Shown one piece after another: positions 35,311-41,884 of a DNA stretch of 64,000 nucleotides. Every line of letters starts with the position of its first letter. Within the stretch, counting starts at the first letter, position 1. The notes beneath the pieces were generated by a model. The model did no database searches and was not told the origin of the DNA. It worked only from the letters and a program-made list of their open reading frames with translations. This stretch comes from DAOULT01 sp964646625 (GTDB lineage: Bacteria > Chloroflexota > Anaerolineae > CAZYHC01), in the NCBI GenBank assembly GCA_964646625.1, contig CAZYHC010000004.1:108446-172445 (forward strand), given 5' to 3'. Both the position numbers and the translations under genes were made by a program.

Positions 35311-36684
35311 TCACGTTCCTTCTCCTTGAAATCTGTCCATGGAGCGCCCAACGCCCACGCGGTAGAACTGAAAGCCCGCCGCCGCCGCTTGCTCTGGCGC
35401 AAACACCTTCCGCCCCTCCACCAGCACCGGGGTGCGCATCAGCCGTCGCAGATGGCCCAGGTCCAGCGACCGATAGGCATCGTGGGCCACCATAAGCACC
35501 ACCGCGTCGCTTCCCGCTATCGCCTGGCTCAGCTCCCCGCGATACTCAGGCACCCAGGGATCGTGCACCCGCACTTCGGCGCCCAGGGCGCGCAGGCGTT
35601 TCACCAGGGTGGCGCTGGGCGAGTTTCGAGCATCTTCGGAGTTCTCCAGATAGGCGTAGCCCAACACCGTGATCCGGGCGGCGTCCAGCTCCACCTCTTC
35701 GGCGGCCAACGCCTGTTGTACCAACTCCGCCACGTGCAACGGCATGTCATCGTTCACCGCCCGGGCGGCGGGGATCAGTCGCGGTTGGAACGACGCTCCG
35801 CCATTGGCGATCAACAGCCAGGGATCCTTGGGCAGGCAGTGCCCGCCTACCCCGGCCCCGGGATAGAGCATGTTACGCCCCGGCGACTTATTCACCAATT
35901 CCCGCACCTGCCACACGTCGGCCCCCAGGCTCTCGCACAGCAGCGCCACTTCGTTGGCGAAAGCGATCTGCACGTCCCGGTAGGCGTTCTCCGCCGTCTT
36001 CACCAGTTCGGCCGTCAGGCAATCGGTCACGTCCAGGTCGGCCTGCACCACGTACCGATAAAGCGCCGCCGCCAACTCGGCTGCCTCGGGGCTCGTGCCG
36101 CCCACCACCCGGCTGCAATTCTCCAAATTGGCCAGCAGCCGGCCGGGCATCACCCGCTCGGGACAGTGCACCAGGTGGAAGTGGCGGCCCACCTTCAAGC
36201 TGGAGGTCTCCTCCAACAAGGGGGCCACCACCTGATCCATGGTCCCTGGCGCCAGGGTGGACTCCACAATGACCAGCATCCCTGGCTGAAGGTGGCTCCC
36301 CAAAGAGGCCAGCGCCGAGCGCAGTGCCCGATAGCGCGGTTTCCTGGTCACCTCGTCCACCGGGGTCTCCACCACGACGAGTATCACCTGGACTGCGCGG
36401 CAAACACTGTAATCCGTGGTGGCCCGCAGCCGACCGGCCTGCACCACCGCGGCCAACAACTCCTTGAGCCCCGGCTCCTTACCCTCGATAGGCGAGACCC
36501 CGGCATTGACCTTCGCCACTTTCTCCGGCAGCACGTCAATCCCGATCACCTGGAAGCCGGCCTGGGCAAACTTGCAGGCCGCCGGCGTGCCCACGAATCC
36601 CAGCCCGACGACGGCCAGCCGCGCCGTGCAGGTGGCGATGGCCTCCCGAAGAGCCTGAAATGGGGCCACTGGAGTGGAGGTCAT
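35311..36684 (-). CDS. UDP-HexNAc 6-dehydrogenase (WecC/WbpA/TviB group)
   Basis: From the ATG at 36684, which overlaps the stop of the acetyltransferase gene (ATGA), the protein has 457 residues. LAVVGLGFVGTPAACKFAQA is the NAD-binding motif with the GFVG signature. ESTLAPGTMDQVV is the usual E-S-T-x-x-P-G-T element, VKTAENAYRDVQIAFANEVA holds the catalytic Lys and Asn, and GVGGHCLPKDPWLL holds the catalytic Cys. It oxidises C6 of UDP-GlcNAc or UDP-ManNAc to the uronic acid in two NAD-dependent steps. The product is the likely substrate of the neighbouring oxidoreductase, aminotransferase, acetyltransferase and amidotransferases. Confidence 0.92.
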   Translation of the reverse strand: MTSTPVAPFQALREAIATCTARLAVVGLGFVGTPAACKFAQAGFQVIGIDVLPEKVAKVNAGVSPIEGKEPGLKELLAAVVQAGRLRATTDYSVCRAVQVILVVVETPVDEVTRKPRYRALRSALASLGSHLQPGMLVIVESTLAPGTMDQVVAPLLEETSSLKVGRHFHLVHCPERVMPGRLLANLENCSRVVGGTSPEAAELAAALYRYVVQADLDVTDCLTAELVKTAENAYRDVQIAFANEVALLCESLGADVWQVRELVNKSPGRNMLYPGAGVGGHCLPKDPWLLIANGGASFQPRLIPAARAVNDDMPLHVAELVQQALAAEEVELDAARITVLGYAYLENSEDARNSPSATLVKRLRALGAEVRVHDPWVPEYRGELSQAIAGSDAVVLMVAHDAYRSLDLGHLRRLMRTPVLVEGRKVFAPEQAAAAGFQFYRVGVGRSMDRFQGEGT

Positions 36685-37256
36685 CGGGCACTCTCCTCTC
36701 CGAGATGGTGCATGGCCTGACAGGTCTCGCACCACCAACCACCAGGTTGCCGTTCCACCAAACGGCGCCCACACTCACAGACGTAGCCCACCAGCCGGGC
36801 CGGCACCCCTACGACCAGGCCGTGGCCGGGCACGTCTTTCGTGACCAATGCCCCCGCCCCCACCATCGCAAACCGTCCGATGGTCACGTCCGGCAAAACG
36901 ATGGCCCCCGCCCCAATCGACGCCCCGTAGCACACCAGGATGTGGCCCACTTCCCAGTCGGCATCCTGCTTGAGGCTGCCATCAGGGTTGATGGCCCGTG
37001 GGAGCTTATCGTTTGCCAGGCAAGCCCGTGGGCCGATAAACACCCCATCCTCGATCGTCACGCCGTGGTAGATAAAGGCCCCGTTTTGAATCTTGACGTT
37101 ATTGCCGATGGAAACGCCGAAATCCACGTACACTCCCTTGCCCACGATACAGTTACGACCGAGGCGCGCCCCCTCACGCACCTGGGCGTGATGCCAAATC
37201 CTGGTACCATCGCCAATTTGAGCATTGGGGGCTACGTCAGCGGTGGGATGAATCAT
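36681..37256 (-). CDS. Left-handed beta-helix acyltransferase with C-terminal zinc knuckle (WlbB/WbpD-like)
   Basis: The ATG at 37256 gives 191 residues starting MIHPTADVAPNAQIGDGTRI, with hexapeptide repeats (for example NAQIGDGTRI, NCIVGKGVYV, NNVKIQNGAF, GASIGAGAIV, DVTIGRFAMV). The YHGVTIEDGVFIGPRACLAN segment is characteristic of WlbB/WbpD N-acetyltransferases that acetylate the 3-amino group of UDP-GlcNAc3NA. The last 30 residues carry CEC and CETC, a zinc-ribbon tail seen in some relatives. AGGGGGGTGAG precedes the ATG. Immediately upstream is a decayed epimerase head. Confidence 0.87.
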   Translation of the reverse strand: MIHPTADVAPNAQIGDGTRIWHHAQVREGARLGRNCIVGKGVYVDFGVSIGNNVKIQNGAFIYHGVTIEDGVFIGPRACLANDKLPRAINPDGSLKQDADWEVGHILVCYGASIGAGAIVLPDVTIGRFAMVGAGALVTKDVPGHGLVVGVPARLVGYVCECGRRLVERQPGGWWCETCQAMHHLGEESAR

Positions 37257-37258
37257 GC

Positions 37259-37333
37259 TCACCCCCCTGAGTCCCCGAGTGCGACGAGGTGCGCTCCCAC
37301 CAACCCGGCACCGCCAGTCACCGAGACTTTCAT
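37259..37333 (-). pseudogene. Remnant: first 24 codons of an NDP-sugar epimerase
   Basis: An ATG at 37333 reads MKVSVTGGAGLVGAHLVALG followed by DSGG and a stop. This copies the Rossmann start of the intact epimerase (MKVLVTGGAGFLGSHVVEWL) and then breaks off 2 nt before the acetyltransferase ATG. The last part of its sequence now serves as the ribosome-binding site of the acetyltransferase. Confidence 0.78.
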
Positions 37334-37397
37334 CTGAATTTTTTCCCCTTACGTTCAGGTTGGTGGTCCCCCTCTTTCGTGTTGATGACTTTTCTCT

Positions 37398-37464
37398 ACC
37401 GCAGAGCACGCAGAGTTCGCAGAGATTTATCAATTTTCTCAGCGTTCTCGGCGGTCTCTGCGGT
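37398..37464. repeat. Palindromic intergenic element, GCAGAG type
   Basis: ACCGCAGAG at the left and CTCTGCGGT at the right are perfect 9-nt inverted arms enclosing direct heptamer-like repeats (GCACGCAGAG, TTCGCAGAG) and their mirrored copies. The element has the same design as those at 45911-45966 and 52006-52065 but different arm bases. It lies in the transcribed leader between promoter and acetyltransferase. Confidence 0.7.
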
Positions 37465-37576
37465 AAAATGGCAAGTCGGGTTTGCCTCAACGCAATTGGG
37501 GGAGACTACCTTCAGGTTCGAAAACATAATAATACCCGGCCCGCCGTAGGGCCTGGGTCGCTCGTCACAGCCATCT

Positions 37577-37605
37577 ATTATATACCAAATCGCCGTTTTG
37601 GGCAA
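37577..37605 (-). promoter_or_regulatory. Sigma70-type promoter, copy B of the duplicated promoter-leader
   Basis: Minus-strand TTGCCC (37605-37600), a 17-nt spacer and TATAAT (37582-37577) drive the acetyltransferase-dehydrogenase-epimerase-oxidoreductase operon. The leader holds GGCCC-TACGGC-GGGCC (a 5-bp hairpin) and a run matching copy A at 33195-33275. It diverges from the plus-strand promoter at 37701-37729. Confidence 0.72.
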
Positions 37606-37700
37606 GAAAATCGTGGAGGAGGACGTTGAAAAAGGGCAGTGGAAGAGGGCTTTCGCCGCGTTCCTTGTCAAATCAAATGCAAACGTTAATGAACGATTTC

Positions 37701-37729
37701 TTGACATCCAGCCGATTCTTCAGTATAAT
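37701..37729 (+). promoter_or_regulatory. Consensus sigma70 promoter of the sugar-isomerase operon
   Basis: TTGACA (37701-37706), a 17-nt spacer and TATAAT (37724-37729) match the consensus exactly. Transcription would start near 37736 and run through a leader of about 270 nt before the first gene at 38004. It diverges from the minus-strand promoter 96 nt to the left. Confidence 0.85.
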
Positions 37730-37735
37730 AGCGCC

Positions 37736-38003
37736 ATGAAGGGGAGCGGTGTTGCTCCCTGTGATATCGTCGGAATTGGGCTCACTGGACAGATACCGCT
37801 GGCCAAGTGCTTCGCCCAGCGATCTTGCGAGATGATCAACGGACGGGGCTCCAAAGAGAGCCCCCTTTCTAGTTGTGACGTTGATACCACCAGAAGCAGG
37901 GTGAGGCCCCCCCAAGGTTAATCGCTCTGTAGCCCTGTCAGAGAGCCCCAGAGCGGTCAAGGAGTTTCCGCAAAACCAGAGTAAGGAGAGGAGGAATACA
38001 AAA
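37736..38003 (+). promoter_or_regulatory. Structured leader RNA, possible attenuator
   Basis: This 268-nt stretch has no credible gene. Near its start GGGAGC-GGTGTT-GCTCCC forms a 6-bp hairpin, and near its middle lies a terminator hairpin (37845-37870). A long leader with upstream structure before a terminator is the layout of transcription attenuation. I see no T-box, TPP, glmS or other motif I can name. The Shine-Dalgarno sequence is GGAGAGGAGG just before 38004. Confidence 0.5.
37845..37870 (+). terminator. Intrinsic terminator hairpin inside the leader
   Basis: GGGGCTC (37845-37851), loop CAAAGA, GAGCCCC (37858-37864), followed by CTTTCT. A 7-bp GC-rich stem with a short T-rich tail fits a Rho-independent terminator placed between promoter and first gene. 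Confidence 0.6.
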
Positions 38004-39191
38004 GTGGTACAACGCGCAACGGTAGAAAAAGCTCTGGAAAAAGGCAACGGTATCCTCAGATTGGACCCGGCCTGGGTAGCCAGAGACTTCTTACCGGCAG
38101 GCAGACGTTTGGGACTCAAAGATGAGGAATACGCTGTCGGGGAGCGAGGGTACATCTGTGAGCGTTGGCTGGGCTCGACCACCAAGGCCGACAACCGCCT
38201 CGGCCCCCCGGACGAGGGCCTGAGCTACGTCGTCACCGAAGGGGGCGAAAGGTTCCTGCTCAAAGAAGCTATCGAGGTGGCAGGAGCGGCCATCATGGGC
38301 GAAGAGTACGCCGCAACGCACCAGGGCCTGGGGCGGCTGCCCAAGATATACGACTTCGCCGACCGGATCCCCTATCACCTGCACCAGACCAGGGAGAAGG
38401 CCGCCCTGGTAGGGGCCAATCCAAAAGAGGAAGCCTATTACTTCCCGCAGGGGGTGGATTTGGGCCCCCACCCGGAGACCTTCTTCGGCGTCCACCCCTG
38501 GATTGCCGAGCGGAAAAGATACGATATCCTGCTCCCCTACCTGGAGGATTGGGATAGCGACCTCATTCTGAAACATTCCAGGGCCTATCTCCTGGTGCCT
38601 GGCGAGGGGTTCCACCTGCCGGCCGGGGTCCTCCACGCCCCTGGCACGGCGGTCACCATCGAGCTTCAGGAGGCTTCCGACGTGTTCGCCATGCTCCAGG
38701 CGCTGGTGGCGGGCCAGATCATCTCCAAAGACCTGCTGTTCAAGGACGTGCACCCCGACGACAGGCAGAAGAAAGGCGAGCGGGCCATCCTGGAGCACAT
38801 AGACTGGGAGATCAGCGGCGACCCCTACTTCTACGAAAACCGACACACCGCGCCGCAACCGGCTACCGGGCAGGAAGGCGGGGTGGAGCACTGGATATAC
38901 TACAACACCACCAAGTTCAGCGGCAAGAGACTGGTGGTCAAGCCCGGCCAGAGCTTCACCAGCGTCGATAAGGGGGTGTATAATATCCTGGTCTGGCAAG
39001 GGAGTGGCCGCTACGATGGCTATGAGATAGAGGCGGGCAACTTCGGCTTTGACGAACTCCTGATCTCCCACCAAAAGGCCACCCAGCCCCTCCAGGTCGA
39101 AAACACCGGCTCCGAAGCCCTGATCATCATCAAGTTCTTCGGCCCCGATATCAACCTGGACGTGCCCATGATCCCACAGTACAAACCCTAG
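38004..39191 (+). CDS. Class I mannose-6-phosphate isomerase-like cupin protein
   Basis: The protein has 395 residues from a GTG with GGAGAGGAGG about 9 nt upstream. PYHLHQTREKA (residues about 131-141) supplies the cupin His pair, and GEGFHLPAGVLHAPGTAVTI (residues about 198-217) is the ManA-type metal/sugar site. A second cupin follows (KRLVVKPGQSFTSVDKGVYN onward). The fold is that of type I phosphomannose isomerases, but the family also includes isomerases of other sugars. It is the first gene of the operon and precedes a xylose-isomerase-like enzyme, a creatininase homologue and a FGGY kinase. The substrate cannot be inferred with confidence. Confidence 0.72.
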   Translation: MVQRATVEKALEKGNGILRLDPAWVARDFLPAGRRLGLKDEEYAVGERGYICERWLGSTTKADNRLGPPDEGLSYVVTEGGERFLLKEAIEVAGAAIMGEEYAATHQGLGRLPKIYDFADRIPYHLHQTREKAALVGANPKEEAYYFPQGVDLGPHPETFFGVHPWIAERKRYDILLPYLEDWDSDLILKHSRAYLLVPGEGFHLPAGVLHAPGTAVTIELQEASDVFAMLQALVAGQIISKDLLFKDVHPDDRQKKGERAILEHIDWEISGDPYFYENRHTAPQPATGQEGGVEHWIYYNTTKFSGKRLVVKPGQSFTSVDKGVYNILVWQGSGRYDGYEIEAGNFGFDELLISHQKATQPLQVENTGSEALIIIKFFGPDINLDVPMIPQYKP

Positions 39192-39218
39192 TGGGGCGTC
39201 CAACAGGCGTGGAGGTGG

Positions 39219-39689
39219 ATGGTGATTTCCAAATCGCTTCTTAAAATCATGGCGGTGGCTTTTGCTATGGGGGGCCTGGCGGCTGGTTTCGGTTTTGCTG
39301 TTCTATCCTACCAGGTTGATTGCCAGAGCGCCATTGAGCCGGTGGGGGTGGTGCCCTGCGAACCCAGCCTGGTGGGGCGGATCGGCATGGGGCTGACGCT
39401 GGGGGCGCTTATCATGTTTGCCAGCGGCGTGAAGATCATAAGCGACATCGCCAAGCTGGAAAACCAGACCCCTAACGGCCAGAAGAGAGCAGGCCCAATT
39501 CTTTTATTCCTGCTGGTGCTGGGTTTTCTGGTCGGTTTGGGCATCCTGAGCCTGGGCTTTTACTCCGCCTTCTTCACGCCCCAATTTCTTTACATCGCGG
39601 TCTACCACATAGTAATTGGCTTCATGATGTGTATTATCATCATGATGATGGCCTATGAAGGGCTGAAAAAGAAGGCAGGCCAAAGTTAA
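39219..39689 (+). CDS. Small four-TM membrane protein, unknown function
   Basis: The 156-residue protein has four hydrophobic helices (IMAVAFAMGGLAAGFGFAVL; GRIGMGLTLGALIMFASGVK; LLFLLVLGFLVGLGILSLGF; YIAVYHIVIGFMMCIIIMMM). The loop between helices 1 and 2 has two Cys (DCQSAIEPVGVVPCEPS) that could pair outside the membrane. I do not recognise a family. The ribosome site GGAGGTGG lies directly before the ATG. It sits in the sugar operon 27 nt after the cupin isomerase. It is too small and simple to be a known sugar transporter. Confidence 0.65.
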   Translation: MVISKSLLKIMAVAFAMGGLAAGFGFAVLSYQVDCQSAIEPVGVVPCEPSLVGRIGMGLTLGALIMFASGVKIISDIAKLENQTPNGQKRAGPILLFLLVLGFLVGLGILSLGFYSAFFTPQFLYIAVYHIVIGFMMCIIIMMMAYEGLKKKAGQS

Positions 39690-39782
39690 AGTGATGGCAA
39701 ATCCGTCATCCTGCTGGTGGGGATGCCAGCTTATGTCGTCATTGGACACACCTGAAGTGCGAATAACAGAAGGAGGGGGAAA

Positions 39783-40934
39783 ATGGCTTTCAAAGACATT
39801 CGTGGGCAAGCGAAACGTCGCCCGCCGGAAGAATTGGTCAGGCACCTGCACAGCTTCGAGCTGGACCTGAAATTCTCGGCGGGCATCTGGTTCTTCTCCC
39901 CCGGAGGAGGACGCTTCCACGACCGCTACGTGCCGGAAATGTCCATCGAGGAGCGCCTGGAGGTGGCCGCCGGGCTGGCTGACTATGGGCTGCAAGGCAT
40001 GGAAGCGCACTACCCGGTGGAGATCGGCCCGGACAACGTCGAGCTGTGGAAGCAATTTGTGAAGGACACCGGCATCCGGCTGGTGCTCATCGCCCCGGCC
40101 ATCTTCTACGATGCGCAGTTTGAGTTTGGGGCGCTGTCCTCGCCGCTGGAGTCGGCCCGTCGGGCGGCCATCGAGCGCACCAAAGAAACCCTGCAACTGG
40201 CCCAGGAAATGGACTGCGACATGGTGGTGGTCTGGCCCGGCATCGATGGCTACGAGAATCCCTTTGGGATAGACCTGGTGGCCGCTCGTGACCGTTTCTG
40301 CGCGGGGCTGGCCGAGGCCATGGACGCCGTGCCGGGGGTGCGGGTGGCCGAAGAGCCTAAACCCTACGAGCCGCGCGGGCGCATCCTGTACGGCACCACC
40401 CCGGAAGGACTGCTCATGGCCGCCAAAACAGAGAGCATGTTGCGGAACGAGGAGAACAAAAAACTGCTGGCCGAAGGGCACGCCCTGGTGGGCCTGAACC
40501 CCGAAGTCGGCCACGTGCTGATGGGCTTCGAGGACCTGCCCAACGCCTTCAGCCTGGTGCTGGAATACGGCCGCCTGGCCCACACCCACTGGAATAGCCA
40601 GCCGTTGGGCAACTACGACCAGGACCTCAACGTGGGGGTCATCTCGCCGGAGCAGATGGAGGCGGCCCTTTACGCGCTGAAGATGTACGGCTACCAGGGC
40701 TACTTTGGGATCGACATCAACCCCGAACGGATGCCCGTCGAGCAGGCCCTCAAAAATTGCATGGACGCCCTGCGCGCCGCCAACGACCGCATCAACGACC
40801 TCGATCACGAAAAGGTGATCTGGGCCACCATGCACCCCGACAAGGCACACGGCTGGCTGGAGGGCTACCTGATCCGGATGCGGGCCCGTAACCCGGACGT
40901 CCTGCCCCCCCTGTGGGACCTGGATATGTCCTGA
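39783..40934 (+). CDS. Xylose-isomerase-like TIM-barrel protein
   Basis: The 383-residue protein follows group I xylose isomerase along its length: LDLKFSAGIWFFSPGGGRF near the N-terminus, MVVVWPGIDGYENPFGIDL (compare the W-G-G-R-E-G-x-E loop), AEEPKPYEPRGRILYGTTPE (E-P-K-P with a metal-binding Glu), GLNPEVGHVLMGFEDLPNAF (second Glu and His) and LAHTHWNSQ. It has diverged at the first two signature regions, so the sugar may not be xylose. A GGAGGGGGAAA ribosome site precedes the ATG. In the operon it could isomerise an aldose before phosphorylation by the FGGY kinase. Confidence 0.8.
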   Translation: MAFKDIRGQAKRRPPEELVRHLHSFELDLKFSAGIWFFSPGGGRFHDRYVPEMSIEERLEVAAGLADYGLQGMEAHYPVEIGPDNVELWKQFVKDTGIRLVLIAPAIFYDAQFEFGALSSPLESARRAAIERTKETLQLAQEMDCDMVVVWPGIDGYENPFGIDLVAARDRFCAGLAEAMDAVPGVRVAEEPKPYEPRGRILYGTTPEGLLMAAKTESMLRNEENKKLLAEGHALVGLNPEVGHVLMGFEDLPNAFSLVLEYGRLAHTHWNSQPLGNYDQDLNVGVISPEQMEAALYALKMYGYQGYFGIDINPERMPVEQALKNCMDALRAANDRINDLDHEKVIWATMHPDKAHGWLEGYLIRMRARNPDVLPPLWDLDMS

Positions 40935-40994
40935 TCGGCAGCAAGTTCGCCAGCAGCAAGTAGCACAGTGCGCTGGTAGTTTCACCAGGGCGTG

Positions 40995-41052
40995 TGAACG
41001 CCAGCCCCCGAAAGTGCCGCGCACCCTCGAAGGTGCACGGCACTGGCGTTCA
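40995..41052. repeat. Nested palindromic hairpin element
   Basis: Outer arms TGAACGCCAG (40995-41004) and CTGGCGTTCA (41043-41052) enclose inner arms AGTGCCG (41013-41019) / CGGCACT (41038-41044) and GCACC/GGTGC around CTCGAA. Its core resembles the AGTGCC...GGCACT palindrome inserted in the acylase gene at 44234-44266. It lies in the 147-nt gap between two operon genes, where I see no gene. Confidence 0.65.
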
Positions 41053-41081
41053 TATCATCCGCGAATTGAGAGGAGAGGAGA

Positions 41082-41876
41082 GTGTCAATCTACTTCGGAG
41101 ATAAAAGCTGGCCGCAGTTGCAAGAGGCCATCGAGCGGGATACGCTCATCATATTGCCGGTGGCCCAGGTGGAGGAACACGGCAGACACCTGCCCGTCTC
41201 CACCGATACCGTAATCGCCACCGAGACGGCCCGCCTGGTGGCCGAACGGATCAAAGACGACATCCCGGTGTTGGTCATGCCTACCATCTGGAGCGGCTAC
41301 TCGATGAAGCTCATGACCGAGTGGCCGGGCGTGATCCGGCTTCAGCCGGAGACCATGATAGCCCTGGTCTACGACGTGCTGTCCTCGCTGGTGGAGATGG
41401 GCTTTGAGAAGATCGTGATCATCAACTCTCACGGTCAGAACCCGGCCATCCTGGAACTGGCCGCCCGGAAAATCGCCGACCAGTACGACGTTTATCCGGC
41501 CATAACCTACGTGCTAACTATGGCCGGCGAGGCGGGGCCTGAGGTGCGGCGTTCCGAGCTCGGCGGTTGCGGCGGGCACGGGTGCGAGGCCGAAACCGCG
41601 GTGATGCTCTACCTGAGCGACCTGGTGGACATGAGCCAGGCCACCGACCAGGATACCATGCGCTACCACTCCAGGTTCTATCCGGGCGATATGTACTATA
41701 CCGGCCCCAAGGGCCCCAGGGTCTTCTGGTCTAGCTGGCAGGTTCAAAAGAGCAAAACGGGGCTTATCGGCGACCCCACGTTGGCTACCGCCGAAACGGG
41801 CCAGGCTTTGATGGAAGCCATCGTACAGAACCACGTGGAGTTCATCACCGAGTTCTACCATCACACCCCAGGTTGA
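41082..41876 (+). CDS. Creatininase-family amidohydrolase
   Basis: The protein has 264 residues from a GTG. LPVAQVEEHGRHLPVSTDTV (residues about 24-43) is the creatininase signature with metal ligands Glu, His and Asp. KIVIINSHGQNPAILELAA holds the next His, and GCGGHGCEAETAVML matches the H-A-G-x-x-E-T region with the last Glu. The family hydrolyses cyclic or linear amides (creatinine, MftE-like peptide cleavage, dihydro-lactams). The physiological substrate here is unknown. The gene overlaps or abuts the FGGY kinase gene, so an amide- or lactone-bearing sugar derivative is a reasonable guess. Confidence 0.85.
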   Translation: MSIYFGDKSWPQLQEAIERDTLIILPVAQVEEHGRHLPVSTDTVIATETARLVAERIKDDIPVLVMPTIWSGYSMKLMTEWPGVIRLQPETMIALVYDVLSSLVEMGFEKIVIINSHGQNPAILELAARKIADQYDVYPAITYVLTMAGEAGPEVRRSELGGCGGHGCEAETAVMLYLSDLVDMSQATDQDTMRYHSRFYPGDMYYTGPKGPRVFWSSWQVQKSKTGLIGDPTLATAETGQALMEAIVQNHVEFITEFYHHTPG

Positions 41877-41884
41877 ATCAAATT

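Noticed and set aside
35326..36720. Long plus-strand open frame (about 460 codons) opposite the 6-dehydrogenase gene
   Set aside because: It is antisense to a gene with all catalytic motifs intact. Its product is low-complexity, rich in His, Gln, Arg and Gly, with no domain and no ribosome site.
37257..37490. 78-codon N-terminal extension of the acetyltransferase
   Set aside because: It reads through a palindromic repeat and a decayed epimerase head. The hexapeptide domain starts normally at 37256.
33195..37607. JUMPstart/ops element in the duplicated leader
   Set aside because: A GCGGTAGGGC-like run exists only on the strand opposite to transcription and does not match the ops consensus in the correct orientation.
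37598..37921. Plus-strand open frame of 107 codons in the divergent promoter region
   Set aside because: It spans two promoters and a terminator hairpin and has no ribosome site or domain.
37736..38003. T-box or other known riboswitch in the leader
   Set aside because: The T-box sequence and other conserved cores I know are absent. Only generic hairpins and a terminator are visible.
39504..41024. Long minus-strand open frame (about 500 codons) opposite the TIM-barrel gene
   Set aside because: It is antisense to the xylose-isomerase-like gene, is His/Gln/Val-rich, has no recognisable domain, and spans two real genes.
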